Shown here: positions 21,259-32,840 of the stretch, piece after piece
Position numbering within the stretch: position 1 is the stretch's first letter
Layout: every line of letters begins with the position of its first letter
Source: Histoplasma ohiense
Taxonomy: Eukaryota > Ascomycota > Eurotiomycetes > Onygenales > Ajellomycetaceae
Direction of reading: 5' to 3'
Length of the DNA stretch: 64,000 nucleotides
Assembly: GCA_017607445.1 (NCBI GenBank)
Contig: JAEVHH010000004.1
Span: 992,001 to 1,056,000, forward strand
Translations under genes and position numbers: made by a program
The notes under the pieces: model-generated
Databases searched by the model: none
Seen by the model: only the letters and a program-made list of their open reading frames with translations
Told to the model about the DNA's origin: nothing

Positions 21259-21690
21259 ATGGATTGATTGGAGGGAGATCGAGGCTGTAGTTAGAGAGAA
21301 TCGCCCGGAAAGGGGGCCAGAAAGAGGCCTTATAAAAAGATTTATTTTGGCGGTGGGGCTAGCTAGTGGGGAGATAGGGGGGATGGAAGAGGGGAGGAGA
21401 GAAGTTTATGAGGGACACCATCACACCAGGGCTCTACCTAGGAGCGGGAGAGGTGAAAAAGCCTCATCAATTGCAGAGCATGAAGGGTTGGTGCCACGTA
21501 TGTAGAAGAGGAGAGGAATAAGGGTGAGACTACTCGTACCGACAGTCGGGACCTGATATCGGGGGCCAGAGCTAGTTAGCGTCTCTCTCTCCGCAAAGGA
21601 AGTACAGAGGAAATGAGAGGAACAAGGAGAGGCAGCGCGCCGCCGAACTGAAGAAAAATCGAGCTGGTCCCGTGCATCCTTTCTTTGCTT

Positions 21691-21710
21691 TTTCCTTTCC
21701 TTTCCTTTCC
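21691..21710. repeat. (TTTCC)4 microsatellite
   Basis: Four perfect TTTCC units in the pyrimidine-rich strand about 430 bases upstream of the nmrA start codon. It could act as a CT-rich promoter tract, though this is not shown. Confidence 0.8.
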
Positions 21711-21918
21711 TTCGGAGCGGGGGAGAAATGTATGATTTGTATCCCGTTCTTCGGGGCTCTGGAAGCGCCAGATAATGGCTTTGGTTCCAGATTAGTTGTA
21801 TTTCTGCCGAGATCAACAGCACTAAAATGCCACCATCAACAGCGAACCTGTCGAAGCAATCCTAGCAGTTGGTTATCACGAACATGCTTCGCTATGTTTA
21901 CATACCAAACGCTGTATA

Positions 21919-21933
21919 TTAGGGTTAGGGTTA
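21919..21933 (+). repeat. Interstitial telomere-like repeat (telobox)
   Basis: Reads TTAGGGTTAGGGTTA, two and a half units of the telomeric hexamer used by filamentous ascomycetes, in otherwise unique sequence 660 bases upstream of nmrA. Such a site could bind a Tbf1/Teb1-type Myb factor or be a healed-break scar. Confidence 0.7.
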
Positions 21934-23399
21934 CATATAAGACCCGTGTATCATCCCACAGATTGGACAGCATCGAGGTATCCGCTCTCCTCCATCCATG
22001 CTTCCTCACCTTCACCTTCACCTTCATTCGACTGTCCAATCCAAGAGTTCACCCCAGCTGCATGATGCATTGAAAAGTGGCCTAGCGCTTGTTTCGACTT
22101 GAACAAAGGTAACCTCCCCAGAGCGCATCATACTGCAATCCCTTGTTGAAGATGTAGAGCAAGGCAAAAAACATCCTAGACCGCCAACGCGAACAATGTT
22201 ATGCGGGAGAGCCCCAGCGAGATTTATTACACTACGCACAGATTGAATTGATGCTGCCACTAATAAAAATCTTCAAGTCCTTCCGACACGGTCATCCCAA
22301 CCTTTGACAACTACTAGGACCTCCATAGTACTAAAAGCAACTTCAAGAGTGATCCCTTTTGCTTTCGGTAATAAAGCTTTCTCAAAATTTTACGACGACT
22401 AGACCCAAGGCGATGCTGAAATTGGTCCACCTATGACCCCGTGTTACGGCATTAGAAGTGGATATGGTGTGAGCTGCATTGGCCCCTCTGATGTTCTGCG
22501 CAGCTGAAAATTCGGTTGAGAACTTCACATTTACATCGTGCAGAATCTCATCGTACACACAGAACTTCACCTGCACGCGAAGACTCCATGCGCCACTTTC
22601 CCACAATTTCAATCGCCATGGTACACTCATGGCTGCTTGTTTTTCTTCCGGCAATTCTAAAATGAATGAAACCAAGAGTATCGCGGATTCAGAGTATGAA
22701 CATTGAAACATTGAATTGTTTTGCCTCAGGTCGTTGGTTTTGGAACGATCGACAGTAACTTCCTTCAGATCGTACAGATCGTAGTGAAGTTGCGACGATG
22801 GCCGGTTTTATGGCCTGCTTCGCTTCTATCCTGGTTTCTTTTTGCGCGTCTATCCTAACTCTCCTGGTTTGAGGGATGTTCTGAACCTCCCTGCTCCGAG
22901 AGTGCATGTATAGCGTTCTCGTGCATCAGAGAACCCTTTCGGAGTAGAGTATATCCTCACAGAGAAGCAAGCCAGTGTAGCACTAACTGATGTATGGGAG
23001 TGGCATCATCGAAGGAAAAACAGAAGGTCCAATTCCTGGCCAGGTTGCTGATATTGAAAACTATCTCGCAGTTCTGAAATTCTCTAATTCAGGTTGTTGT
23101 GTGATAAGGGTGGCCTTCCTAACAATTCAAATTCGGGTGTACCACTCTGCCTTCATTCAACCAGGAATAACTAAAGCGCGGAGCAAAATCTTTGGCATTG
23201 GACCGACCAATCACATTCTTATTTCTTTGACTTCGGAAATTGCAGCTGCATAAACACATAGTTATGCCTTCAACACCTTAATACCTCAAGGTCCTTCTAT
23301 AGCGACCGACAATACCAGCCTAGCCTCTCCAAAATGCTCTGCGTGTTGGAAAAGCTATTTCAAATGGCATTCATGTTCTTTTGCAAACTCAAGTCATCC

Positions 23400-23560
23400 T
23401 TGCGTTGGTTTTACGGCATTGGCGATCTCCATGTGCAGAATATATTTGTCAACTCAAAAGTCCCAAGCTGATATTGCCGGGATTATTGACTGGTAGTCTA
23501 CGCTGTATGTCAGCTGTTTTCAGCGTCTGGCAGGGAATTTTGTTTCACAGTTCTGTAACT
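23400..23560 (+). pseudogene. Relic of an aminoglycoside-phosphotransferase-like kinase (APH family)
   Basis: Two adjacent frames spell the APH catalytic loop. GDLHVQNIFVN is encoded at 23421-23453 and GIIDW at 23479-23493, the spacing expected for the HGDLHxxN...GIIDW motif pair. They are separated by an in-frame TGA (GCTGAT region, 23468-23470) and need a +1 shift; a TAG follows directly after IIDW. The usual His before GDLH is replaced (GIGDLH). Nothing intact is found on either side, so this is a decayed fragment of one of the many fungal APH-like genes. Catalytic identity of the ancestor cannot be recovered. Confidence 0.55.
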
Positions 23561-25036
23561 ATGAGACGCGCGGATTCCATGTTGACCAACCCCTCCGAAA
23601 TTGGGGTTCGTTCGTTCGGTTAGGTGGCTGCCAAAACAGGGGTAAGTTCAAGCCCCATAACCTCTCCAATGAGGGGCAAGATTTGAATGATTTGAACCGC
23701 TATTGAGATTTCCATTTCAATTTCCAACGTGTGCAAAAAGGACTATTAACTCCACACCTCCGTTCAGGTAGCTGTAGCTACCAAATACCAGAATAATACC
23801 CAAAATTAGGGCATCATGTCAATATAGCCGTTGTGCTAGTCTGATTTATGAACCAGATGCCAATATCAGTCCATCTCATACATCAACGGATGTAATACTT
23901 ACTGTGTATGCAATGAATGACTCCCCCAAGGATTGCATTCCCCTTTCACGATTTCGTCACCTACTCGCCCCACCATCACCTGTAGTGTGAGGTGGGGCAT
24001 GCTTCAGGATGGAAGGCAGAGGGAACAATGGGCAGCAAGGGCCTTTTCCCATTTGATTGAACACTTCTCTGGAGATCGAGAGGTAAAAAGTATGTACATG
24101 TACAGTACAGTACATGGACAGAACATGCAAGTGGACATGGCACGCAGAGGAAAAAGAGTGAATGAGGTATATAACCTTATGCAGGCTCTTTGTCAAGAAA
24201 GGATAGCACCGAAAGTGGGGCATCAGAGCAAACAAATAATGGCAAATTGACCCTGCGGCATTTCCCTTGACAGCCCTAAGCCGCAAGTCATGGGCGGATA
24301 GTGCCACTGCGCGCAGTGATATCTCTTGCATCAGCTTTTCCTGACATTTTTTTAATGCCTGGTTGTTTAAGCAACGCTATTCGGAACAAGAACGCGCATA
24401 CGAATCATCACCAGCAGCGAAGGTAAAGAGAGCAGTTCGCATGAGCCTCTCTGTAAGTAGCCGACTCCCTCAGTCTTATTCATACGGAATATAGCAGAAC
24501 GCAAGCAAACCACGCTACCTTGGTGCAGGAATATCAGCAAGCGTTCCCAAATTATCCGACGCTCGTGTAGAACAACTATGGCAACAATGACCTACCACAT
24601 TACTTGAGGGAATATCTAATCATCGTTTGTTTCCTGGCTCTCCCGGTGTTTCATCTCGGAGGAAGCAATTCACTGAGCTGGAACTTGAGTCCCTGATTGG
24701 CGTTAGGCACGAGTTGCCCGGGTGGCAGCTTATATTTATTTGTTCTTCGTTCCACCACAATCTTGGAACAACACGATCATCGCGTCCACTGTTTGCTTAT
24801 CTACTTGCTCAATCCTCAGTACCTGCACAGGAGAGGGGGGCCACCTCTGGAACAGGGATAGGCCGCGGTGAATGTTGTCTATACAGGCCGTTGGTGCAAA
24901 GCTAACCTATCACCACCTCGCTATCCAATACAAGATACGAGCCTGACGCCTGCTTCTAGTTCTCGCAACTCTCAGCTACGCGCCTGGCAGCGCTCTCATA
25001 TAATTATAAAGACCTATCTCTATCCTTTAGTTTTCG

Positions 25037-26693
25037 ATGCACGCTGGAATGGCCAAGGCGCAAACAGGTGATGGTAACCACCATATGCTTTGCCCGGTAA
25101 CTACCAATCCACCTCACAAACATCAGTTCCCTGAGAAATATCCTTACAACACGCCCCCACCTAGGTCGAAAAGGCAGAAACTCAACAATATAGAATCAGC
25201 ACATTGGGATAACCTGTCAAACGTTTGGTTCACTAAAAGTGCGTTAAGAGAGTTGGACCGAAGAAACCATTGCCAGAGATCGTCCCAGAATCGTCGGCCG
25301 CTCACTCGACAATTTCACGCGGAGCTGAGGAAGAAGCCCCGTGAGCCTTTTCAGTTCGCTCCTGACTTTCTTCGCCATTGCACTCCCATTTACCTAAAGA
25401 AAATAAAGAGACTGGCTAGACTGGGAGGGCCTGATCTGTCCGACCTTAGATATGTACGTAAACTACAGAACCTTAACTAGTTAGTTAGTTACACGCCAGT
25501 ACTGACAAATTTTAGTATACCAATAATTCCCGTTCCTGGAGCCGAAAGCGACTTGCAGAATCTCAGCCTGCTGCCTCTATCCCACCCCCCACAAAATCCA
25601 CAAAATCCATGGCCACCACCGCCTATTGTCGTAACTTCCAACAACATTTGGCTGACCATGGCATCTACTCTCACAATTTTGAGTACCCCAATGGCAGAAG
25701 ACCGGCGAAGCCAAATAACTGGAAGGAACTCAATGAGGTTTTAGCGCAACCGCGGCCTTCTCTATCAAATTTCTCTGAGGAGGAATTTGAAAAGTTTATT
25801 TTAGCAGACGCACGTGCTTCGAAAGAAAATCTAGTGATTTTATCGGTGATTCCTCTTATTGAAGGCAATGATGGTGGTCTTGATTTCAGTGGAGGAGGGT
25901 ATCCATTTGGGAAACTCGCTCCTTTAACTGATGGGATGCTGGGTCATGCTAAACCAAATCGCTTTTACGGTGCTTCTCCTACACAACTCAACCCTAAAAT
26001 ACGGAAAGAGCTTAGTAACTATGTCGTTCCATCAACCCAGGGTGACCTCCCAATACTCCCAAATTTCTTCTTGGAAGTAAAAGGCCCCGATGGATCCCCC
26101 GCTGTTGCTAACCGGCAAGCCTGTTACTATGGTGCACTAGGAGCTTGCGGCATACATTTCCTTCAGTCATATCAACAAGACAAACCAGTTTATGATAACA
26201 ATGCTTATACTATTACTTCAACCTATCTCGGCGGCCATCTCAAGTTATATGCTACACACCTCGTACAATCCCCTGATCTGGACTGCCCTCCTGGATACAT
26301 CATGACTCAGCTCAAAGGTTGGTCGATCACCAGTGACCTGGAAACATTTGTGCGGGGGGTGTCCGCGTACCGGAATGCTCGAGATTGGGGCAAAGGAAAA
26401 AAGGGATGAATTTATTAAGTTGGTAAATGAACGACACGCAGAGCTTGCAGCGCAATCTCGAAATCAATCAATATCTCAACACCAGATGGCTTGTGACCCA
26501 CCCATTACCCCGGATGAATCCGATGCATCAACAACACCTGGTGAAGCAGGGGTACCAGGATGTGAACTGGGGCGCCACGACCCCTGTTGAAGATACCAAA
26601 AGAGAAGAGTCTCGGATTCATGGTAGAGCCCCGCAAAAGCCGAGAATTGGACGCGATACAGCTGGGAATCAGGTTTCTGGACTTCTAAACTGA
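25037..26693 (+). pseudogene. Frameshifted member of a large fungal family (DUF7924-type)
   Basis: Structure: exon 25037-25453, intron 25454-25515 (donor GTACGT, acceptor TTTTAG), then a long exon. The first exon carries the family N-terminus: AHWDNLSNVWFTKSALRELDRRN, split here as AHWDNLSNVW and FTKSALRELDRRN, and GGPDLSDLR. The second has FEYPNGRRP, LAQPRPSLS, ADARASKENLV, KLAPLTDGMLGHAKPNRFYG, PSTQGDLPILPNFFLEVKG, RQACYYGALGACGIH and VYDNNAYTITSTY, ending SAYRNARDW. At a GGGG run (26387-26390) the frame breaks: the expected family tail (AKEKRDEFIK) continues in the +1 frame, and a later tail (TPVEDTKREESRIHG...NQVSGLLN) in a third frame, ending with TGA at 26691. Two single-base insertions therefore appear to have disabled the C-terminus; a shortened protein ending at 26409 remains possible. 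I recall the family as DUF7924, expanded in Onygenales, function unknown. Confidence 0.75.
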
Positions 26694-27770
26694 GGGATAG
26701 CGCGGAAGAACACTTTGTTTTATTTTATTTATTTTTTTTTAATTCCTTAACCTGCTTTTCTCACTTGGTTTCATTTTAAAGAATTGTGTTAATGGCTTGC
26801 TATAAGTTCCCTGAATCCAGTGTTTCTCATAAACATTTGGCAACCAGTGCATCGATGCTGTAGCAAAATGGCGTCAATTCCACATGGAAATTGACATGCG
26901 ACGTAATTTGGACGTAATAATACTCTCCATCTTTGTTCTCCAGCAGTGCAGATCCGCACCTCACCCAGGAGGTAACTTTCGTCCAAAGCCATTTATCCTG
27001 ACACGACAACTGTTAATAGAAATAGGCAACAGATGTTTGAGGCATTCATTTTTGAATGTAAAACATCATGCGCTTACAACGACAAGAAGTAATTAATGAT
27101 GGGGAGATTGAATGAGTCCGTAGCGCCACCGTCTCCTTTCGGTTATTTTTCCGTTGAAAAATTGTCGATACCACCATGGCTTGTGCAAAAATATTGGGTT
27201 GCTGGGGGAAGGATCCCTCGGGGATGTTCTGTCGGGCCGGCCCCTATTTCCATTTCGGCCCAGCTTCCATGTTTCCATCATATAAACATGTATACAAATA
27301 TAGATTAAACCATTGATAAAAAGTCACTATCTAATTAACCCCATAAGCAGGTGACAATCCATACCGGTTAATGAAAAAAAAAAAAAAAAAAAATGTCGAG
27401 TCTATGAATCAACACACGTAAATAATACAGTTCGAGAAGCAGGCGAACAAGTCAATCCTGGTGATCTGGGAACGTGAGGATAGGCAGGACGTCGGACCGT
27501 AGTCTGGGTTGTGGAGTCTGATAACCGTGATATAAATTAGCATAGCAGTAACTACCAAGGGGAAGCTTTTCTTGTCATAATATCCCACAATTCTCTGTGC
27601 AATTCTTTTAACTCTGAGAAGAGAACCCTGCTTTGGAAACCGTTCTCAACTTCTAATTGTATGAACATAATAAAACCCGAGACAAGAGGAAATATCAAAT
27701 ATAGGATGTGGCAGTCTTTGCGGCTTGAATGGCCTTCCCATTGACATAGGCATCTATAAATGCCGACCAG
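26694..27770. other. Intergenic, convergent
   Basis: 1.1 kb between the DUF7924-type gene and the MDR oxidoreductase. Contains a 21-base A run at about 27374-27394 and T-rich sequence near 26720-26745. No gene recognised. Confidence 0.5.
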
Positions 27771-28933
27771 TCAACCCTGCACATTAATAACAACCTTCCC
27801 AAAGTGCTTCTGGTCCCACTGATATTGATACGCCTCCTTAGCATTCTCAAATGTAAACACCTTCTCATCCACCACCGGCTGGATATTATTTGTCTGAATC
27901 GCGCGCACCATATCCTCCATCTGCTGCCGCGATCCAACAAAGATCCCCCTGACAGTACAAATATGCACCAACGGATCCAAAATACTCGGTTCCTTCTCGC
28001 CCTTTCCTCCTGTACCACCCAGAAACCCAATAACAGTAATAATCCCTTCCTTCCGCACAGCCTTTAGCGACTCCGCCATCGTGCCCGGGCCGCCAACCTC
28101 AATAACATGATCCACCCCACGCCCACCGCGCGTGTACGACCGCGCAATCTCCCCCCATTCCGGCGTCGTCTTATAATTAATCACATGCTGCACGCCCATC
28201 TTTTTCAGCCGCAGCGCCTTCTCCTCCGACGATGTCGTGGCCACCACCATCGCCCCAGCCGCCACCGCAAACTGGATGGCCGCAAGACTCACGCCACCCG
28301 TCCCCTGCGTCAGCACCACATCTCCCGGCTTCAGCGGCGTCAGGCCATACAGCGCATTCCACGCCGTCAGGGGCGCGCAGCTAAGCGTACTAGCGGCGAT
28401 AGGGCTAAGGTTGCTGGGCGCCATGACGAGGCCTGTCTCGGGCAGCACGGCGTACTTGCGCAGGGTGCCGTCGAGGGTGCCGCCCAGGCCAGAGCTCATG
28501 GAGTCGCGCGTGATGGGGTTTGACTGGTGCGTTTGGTTGAAGAGTGTGCAGACGCGGTCGCCGCGCCGGAAGTGGACGACGCGAGGCCCTGTGGAGAGGA
28601 CAATGCCTGCGCTATCAGAGCACGGGACTCGTGGGAGGGTCATGGGGAATGGGTAGAGACCCTGTTTTTGTATGTAGTATATTAGCGTGCGGACTCCGTA
28701 GAGTGGATATACAAGGTTACTCTTATGTAAGGGGGGTTTGTAGGAGGAATGGAGGAGGTGGGAAATTCCTTTGTGATGATGAGGTCCCGGTAATTGAGGG
28801 ACACTGCCTGGATCTGGACAAGGCAGTCATGGTCGCCTAATGCTGGAATTGTGACTTCGCGACGAAGATGTAGGCTGTTGAAGCCGGTTGTGCCTTCGAC
28901 GAGCCAAGTGTCAGTTTTGATGGGCTGGGTCAT
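27771..28933 (-). CDS. Zinc-independent MDR oxidoreductase (quinone-oxidoreductase-like)
   Basis: Predicted NAD(P)H-dependent medium-chain reductase of unknown substrate. Proposed CDS complement(join(27771..28661,28721..28933)), 367 residues. Start MTQPIKTDTW, then LVQIQAVSLNYRDLIITK of the catalytic GroES-like fold, and after the intron GLYPFPMTLPRVPCSDSAG. The Rossmann fold shows GDVVLTQGTGGVSLAAIQFA and ATTSSEEKALRLKKMG; HVIEVGGPGTMAESL and the closing FGKVVINVQG complete the family pattern. The Cys/His ligands of zinc alcohol dehydrogenases are absent. Between ITK and GLYPF, normally contiguous in relatives as I recall them, 16 extra residues (EFPTSSIPPTNPPYIR) are encoded because the first usable donor (GTAACC, 28720) lies 48 bases beyond the conserved junction. 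The intron contains the ACTCCGTA motif. Confidence 0.86.
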
Positions 28934-29882
28934 GGTGGCGTTTTTCCTTAAGCGATACGCTTGCTCGACAATTGAAGGGTGAAACAGTCCAAAACATAGA
29001 AATATAGGGAGGTCGTTAAGAAACAATTATAGCAAAGAGAAGTCCATTTTGAGCAGGTCATGATGTCATGAGAAGGAGGAGGACCCGATGTTCCCGCGAA
29101 ACTCAATCCTTTCATTCCAGTCAACAGACGAATTCTTTGAGTGCTTTACTTCTCCTTGCTTGCGACTACTTTGGTAACGAATAGAACCTACGGGTTTGGG
29201 TTCATTTGGGTCCTGATTGGGGGGGTTGGGACGAGAAGACCGTTTGCAAGGATAAGTTGTGGTGGACCCGTTAATATTTTCCCGGGTACCGCAAATGGAT
29301 TCATGTCCAACACCCTAAGAGTGAAGCACAGATCAACCTGGTGTAAACAATAATCATCATCATGGTAATGTCTGTACGCAAAAGGGCTCCTCGTATATTG
29401 CATGCTGGACTGTTTGCATGTTTTTTTTTATAGTTCTTTGATGGCTTGACTCGGCAGTTAGCCTAACCAAGTCAAGTTAGAGTCAATAATTCTCCGGCCC
29501 AATCAAATGCGCCAACCACCACCTTTCGGGCATGGGCGTTAATTACCGTTGAACTGATATATATAGAGGAAAAATGTGTGTGCAGGACTTCTGCTGGCAA
29601 CATGCTGCTCGACGCCGCTTCACAAAACATGGATGGATTATGATATATCCATATATCTTCGTTTCTTTTAATAGCACACGATTCTTATTGATGTATATGT
29701 GTAACTAATGTGTAACAATCGCTTCCCATTAACTCCTTTAGATAAAGTACCAGCAGAGAACCCGACACAAAGATACCGGCCCCAGAAGCAAAACACTTTC
29801 CTCCCTCTAAGCCCCCAACCCTTTCGACTTTAATAAAGCGCATTCAGGGAAAAGGAAGCCAACCCAAACCTCATCTGTAAAT
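28934..29882. other. Intergenic, MDR promoter and asparaginase 3' flank
   Basis: 950 bases without a recognisable gene. T-tract at about 29421-29430; otherwise plain sequence. Presumed promoter of the MDR gene at its low end and terminator of the asparaginase gene at its high end. Confidence 0.45.
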
Positions 29883-32043
29883 TCACAACATATTTTCTTT
29901 GGACTTCCCTCTCGCTTGCCCATTCATTTTCCCTTCCTCTTCTCCTTCCACACGTCCATCCACCTCCACCCCAGCAAGCCCCCAGATACCCAACCCCTGC
30001 CCATTCCCCAGCCGCTGTCTCGCATACAACTCAGCCACAGAGCGCTCGTCAGCATGTAAATGGGCGCCCGACTGTCGCAGCAGCTGGACATGTTCACTTA
30101 GGCCGGCGTTGGCGGCGAGGAAAAGCGCGGTTCGGCCCATGCGGTTTCGTAAGTGGACGGATCCGCCGTGGAGGAGGAAGTGGCGTAGGATCGAGAGATT
30201 GGGGGATATTGCGGCGAGGTGCTGTTGATTTTTTTTTTACTCTTGTGTCAGTGTAAAGGTCTGTACGGGGTAAGGATGCTCTTTTATGGTTTGTTCGGAT
30301 GGGGGGAATTTCATCTCCCCAGAGGAAGGTAGGAGGGATTGAAGTTGGGTGAGTGATTGCATGTATGTTTTGGCAGGCGCGCGGGGGGTATATGTTTATG
30401 ATGGATCGTATGCGCATGGAAACAATGGTGGGGGATTTAGGGGGCGTGCTTTTACTACTTCTTCCTCTTCCTGCTTTCCATGTCCTCTCCCAGGAAAAAA
30501 CACACACTTGGGGAAAGGAAAGGATGGAAACTATAGCTGACGTAAAGCAGGGAAAGAGAATTAAAAAATTAAAAAATAAAAAATAAAAAATAAAATAAAA
30601 AAACTCATAAATACCAATGGAGTATTCCCTGAATAATCAGCATCGTTCAAAATCCACTCCTCCTCACCACGGAGGATATCCTTCACTTTCTCGAGGTCTC
30701 CATGCGCAATCGCATAGCCCAGTGCAGCCAAACTCTTGACTCGTTGTGGTAGAGTGCCGTCTGGGTGTTCGAAAAGTGGCTGTGAGTGTTCAGTAAGTTC
30801 TCCATGAAGGGAGATGGACATGTCGCGCGCGACAGATTGAGGGGTTGCCCCGGGAAGAGCAAGTAGGTAGGCAAGTTTAGTCAATGCAGCTTCCGTCGTC
30901 ATATCTTGACCAGCAACAACGCCGGCACGGTAGAGGGTCATTCCTGGGGCATAAACTGGGCTGACAAAACCGGAAAGACCTTGTTATGGTGGGTGAGCTC
31001 CAATTTTCAAAAAAGGAAGGAAAAGGAAAAGGAAAGGAAAGGAACGGAAAGAAAATGGAAGAAATACATTGCGTGACATTTACAATAACAATCCCGCGCT
31101 TTATCGCAGCCGCGAGCACGTCTGTCATTGTATTATCCTGACCACCTGGCGCATTTCCGGCGCCAAACGTCTCGAGCACAAGACCCTTTAATCCCTCCAG
31201 CCGCAACACGGCGTCCACCATCTCTGGCTTAATTCCAGGGAATATCCTCAGACAGGCCACATGGGTTGTATCCAGGTTGACCTGGATGCTAAAATGCTCA
31301 ATATGCGTCGGCCTACGTACAAGATCCCACGCCACATTCGTCTTCATGGCCGTTGTGACAGCCAGGGGCGCGAAATTTGGCGAATCGAACGCTGCAAATG
31401 CGCTCGCGGACACTTTGGTTGCCCGGTTCCCCCGCAGCAGCTTATAGTTAAAATACAAACATACTTCCGGAATCATGAAATTGCCCGCGATCACCAGCGA
31501 GCCGAGGAGATTGTTCGTAGCGTCGTTCTGCAACTCAAGCATGGGGGCCTGCGACCCGGTCAATATCACTGGTTTCCCTAGGTTGCGCAGCATGAAACTG
31601 AGTGCGGAGCATGTGTAGGCCAGACTGTCCGTACCATGCAGGACAACGAAGGCATCGAAGAGCGTGTAGTTCCAGGAGATGGTGAGAGCGATCTGGGCCC
31701 AGCCCTTAGAGTCGATTGAGCTGCTGTCGAGCAGTTCATCGAATTCGAAGACTGTGTAGCGGACGCGGCCGCCATAGGAGGTTGGTGGGGTGCGGAGGCT
31801 ATCGTGTAGTCGCCGCTCACCTATACCGTTAATGACGACGTCGAGGGGTTTGGGGTTGGATTTGTCATTGAAGATGGGTACAGGATCCAGCGCAGTCTTT
31901 TGAAAGCCGCGTGCGGGGATGAAGCCGGAATCAGAGCGCTGCATGCATATCGTGCCGCCTGTCATTATTATTAGGACGCGAGATTCCGGGCGGATTGGTA
32001 AACCCGCTCCATTATGGATTGGGCGTTGCTCCGCTGCTGTCAT
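29883..32043 (-). CDS. Cytosolic-type L-asparaginase with C-terminal ankyrin-like region
   Basis: Hydrolyses L-asparagine to aspartate and ammonia. Proposed CDS complement(join(29883..30221,30615..30979,31068..32043)), 559 residues, phases consistent. The N-terminal asparaginase domain has the nucleophile Thr31 in IIMTGGTICM and the second triad VVLHGTDSLAYT (Thr138, Asp139) with KPVILTGSQAPM. It continues ETFGAGNAPG and, across intron 1, NVTQCLSGFVSPVYAPGMTL. The tail after about residue 370 has ankyrin-like turns: AHGDLEKVKDIL, DYSGNTPLHLAAI, MGRTALFLAANAGLSEHVQLL. This is the layout of animal ASPG-type and some fungal enzymes rather than the secreted yeast Asp3 type; there is no signal peptide. 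Intron 2 is unusually long (393 bases) and contains an AAAAT-rich repeat near 30565-30603. Confidence 0.93.
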
Positions 32044-32840
32044 ATGTCGACTGGATGCTGTATATAGAAAGATATAGGAGCGGGTATACGCGTGAGATAT
32101 GCCCGTTTATGTTGGAGAAAAGGGTTGCGGTAAGGGGAGGCCTCTTTGGAGCAGCGGCACCCGTTTCTCCCGCGATTTCAAAGCTCCTCTTCGCAGAATA
32201 TTCACAGATATGTGTCTTCGATTAATCACATCAAATCAGAACCGCCAAATCTGTGACGTGATAAAACATATATCAAGATTGCAATAATCGCTGGTAGTCA
32301 GGAGGCATAGGAACAACATTTCCTCCTATCTGTACACAAGGAATCAACTTTAGATTACCTTAGGCATGTGCAGAGTCAAAGAAACGAAGTGAAGAACTAG
32401 ACATGGTGATATATCCAGGCCATCGGAGCCCAAAAACAAAAGTTGTATCTAGCTGCGATGTGACTATGCAAACCGTGCCCGCAGCAATCACAAGCGGTCA
32501 GGCGGTCGAGAACGCAGTATCTGGAATTAGCCCTGGACAGCCAGCAATATGGATAGCATGGAGCGGTGAAATCACAAGATCAACCATCAGAAGAAAGTGG
32601 ATCTGATAACAGGGCGGATAGAGATGAAAAAGTTGGATGTTGTATTGGGGAAATTATCAAGCAAATTTACATCATCGCGGAAAAATTTTTGAGCCTGGCG
32701 TTTTCTACCATTCATGGTTCTAAGTAACTAGTGAAGGTTAACTACAAACGGTTAGAAATTAACTTAATTTTATTGTTATGTGAGTCAAAAGTAAATAAAT
32801 AAAATAAAATAAAATTAAGAATAATAATAAAAACGGACTG
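32044..32840. other. Intergenic
   Basis: 800 bases upstream of the asparaginase start. AT-rich near 32750-32835 (AAATA/TAAAA units). No gene recognised. Confidence 0.45.

Larger units (their letters stand above)
21259..25036. other. Gene-poor region upstream of nmrA
   Basis: 3.8 kb with no intact gene. It holds a (TTTCC)4 repeat at 21691-21710, a telomere-like TTAGGG doublet at 21919-21933, a short TTCACC tandem near 22008-22026, a phosphotransferase relic around 23400-23500 and a GTACAGTAC doublet at 24100-24113. Open frames of 60-130 codons here lack family resemblance or convincing starts. Confidence 0.5.

Noticed and set aside
20530..21267. 245-codon open frame on + antisense to nmrA
   Set aside because: Fully overlaps the well-supported NmrA exon on the other strand; no family resemblance and explained by GC-rich codon bias.
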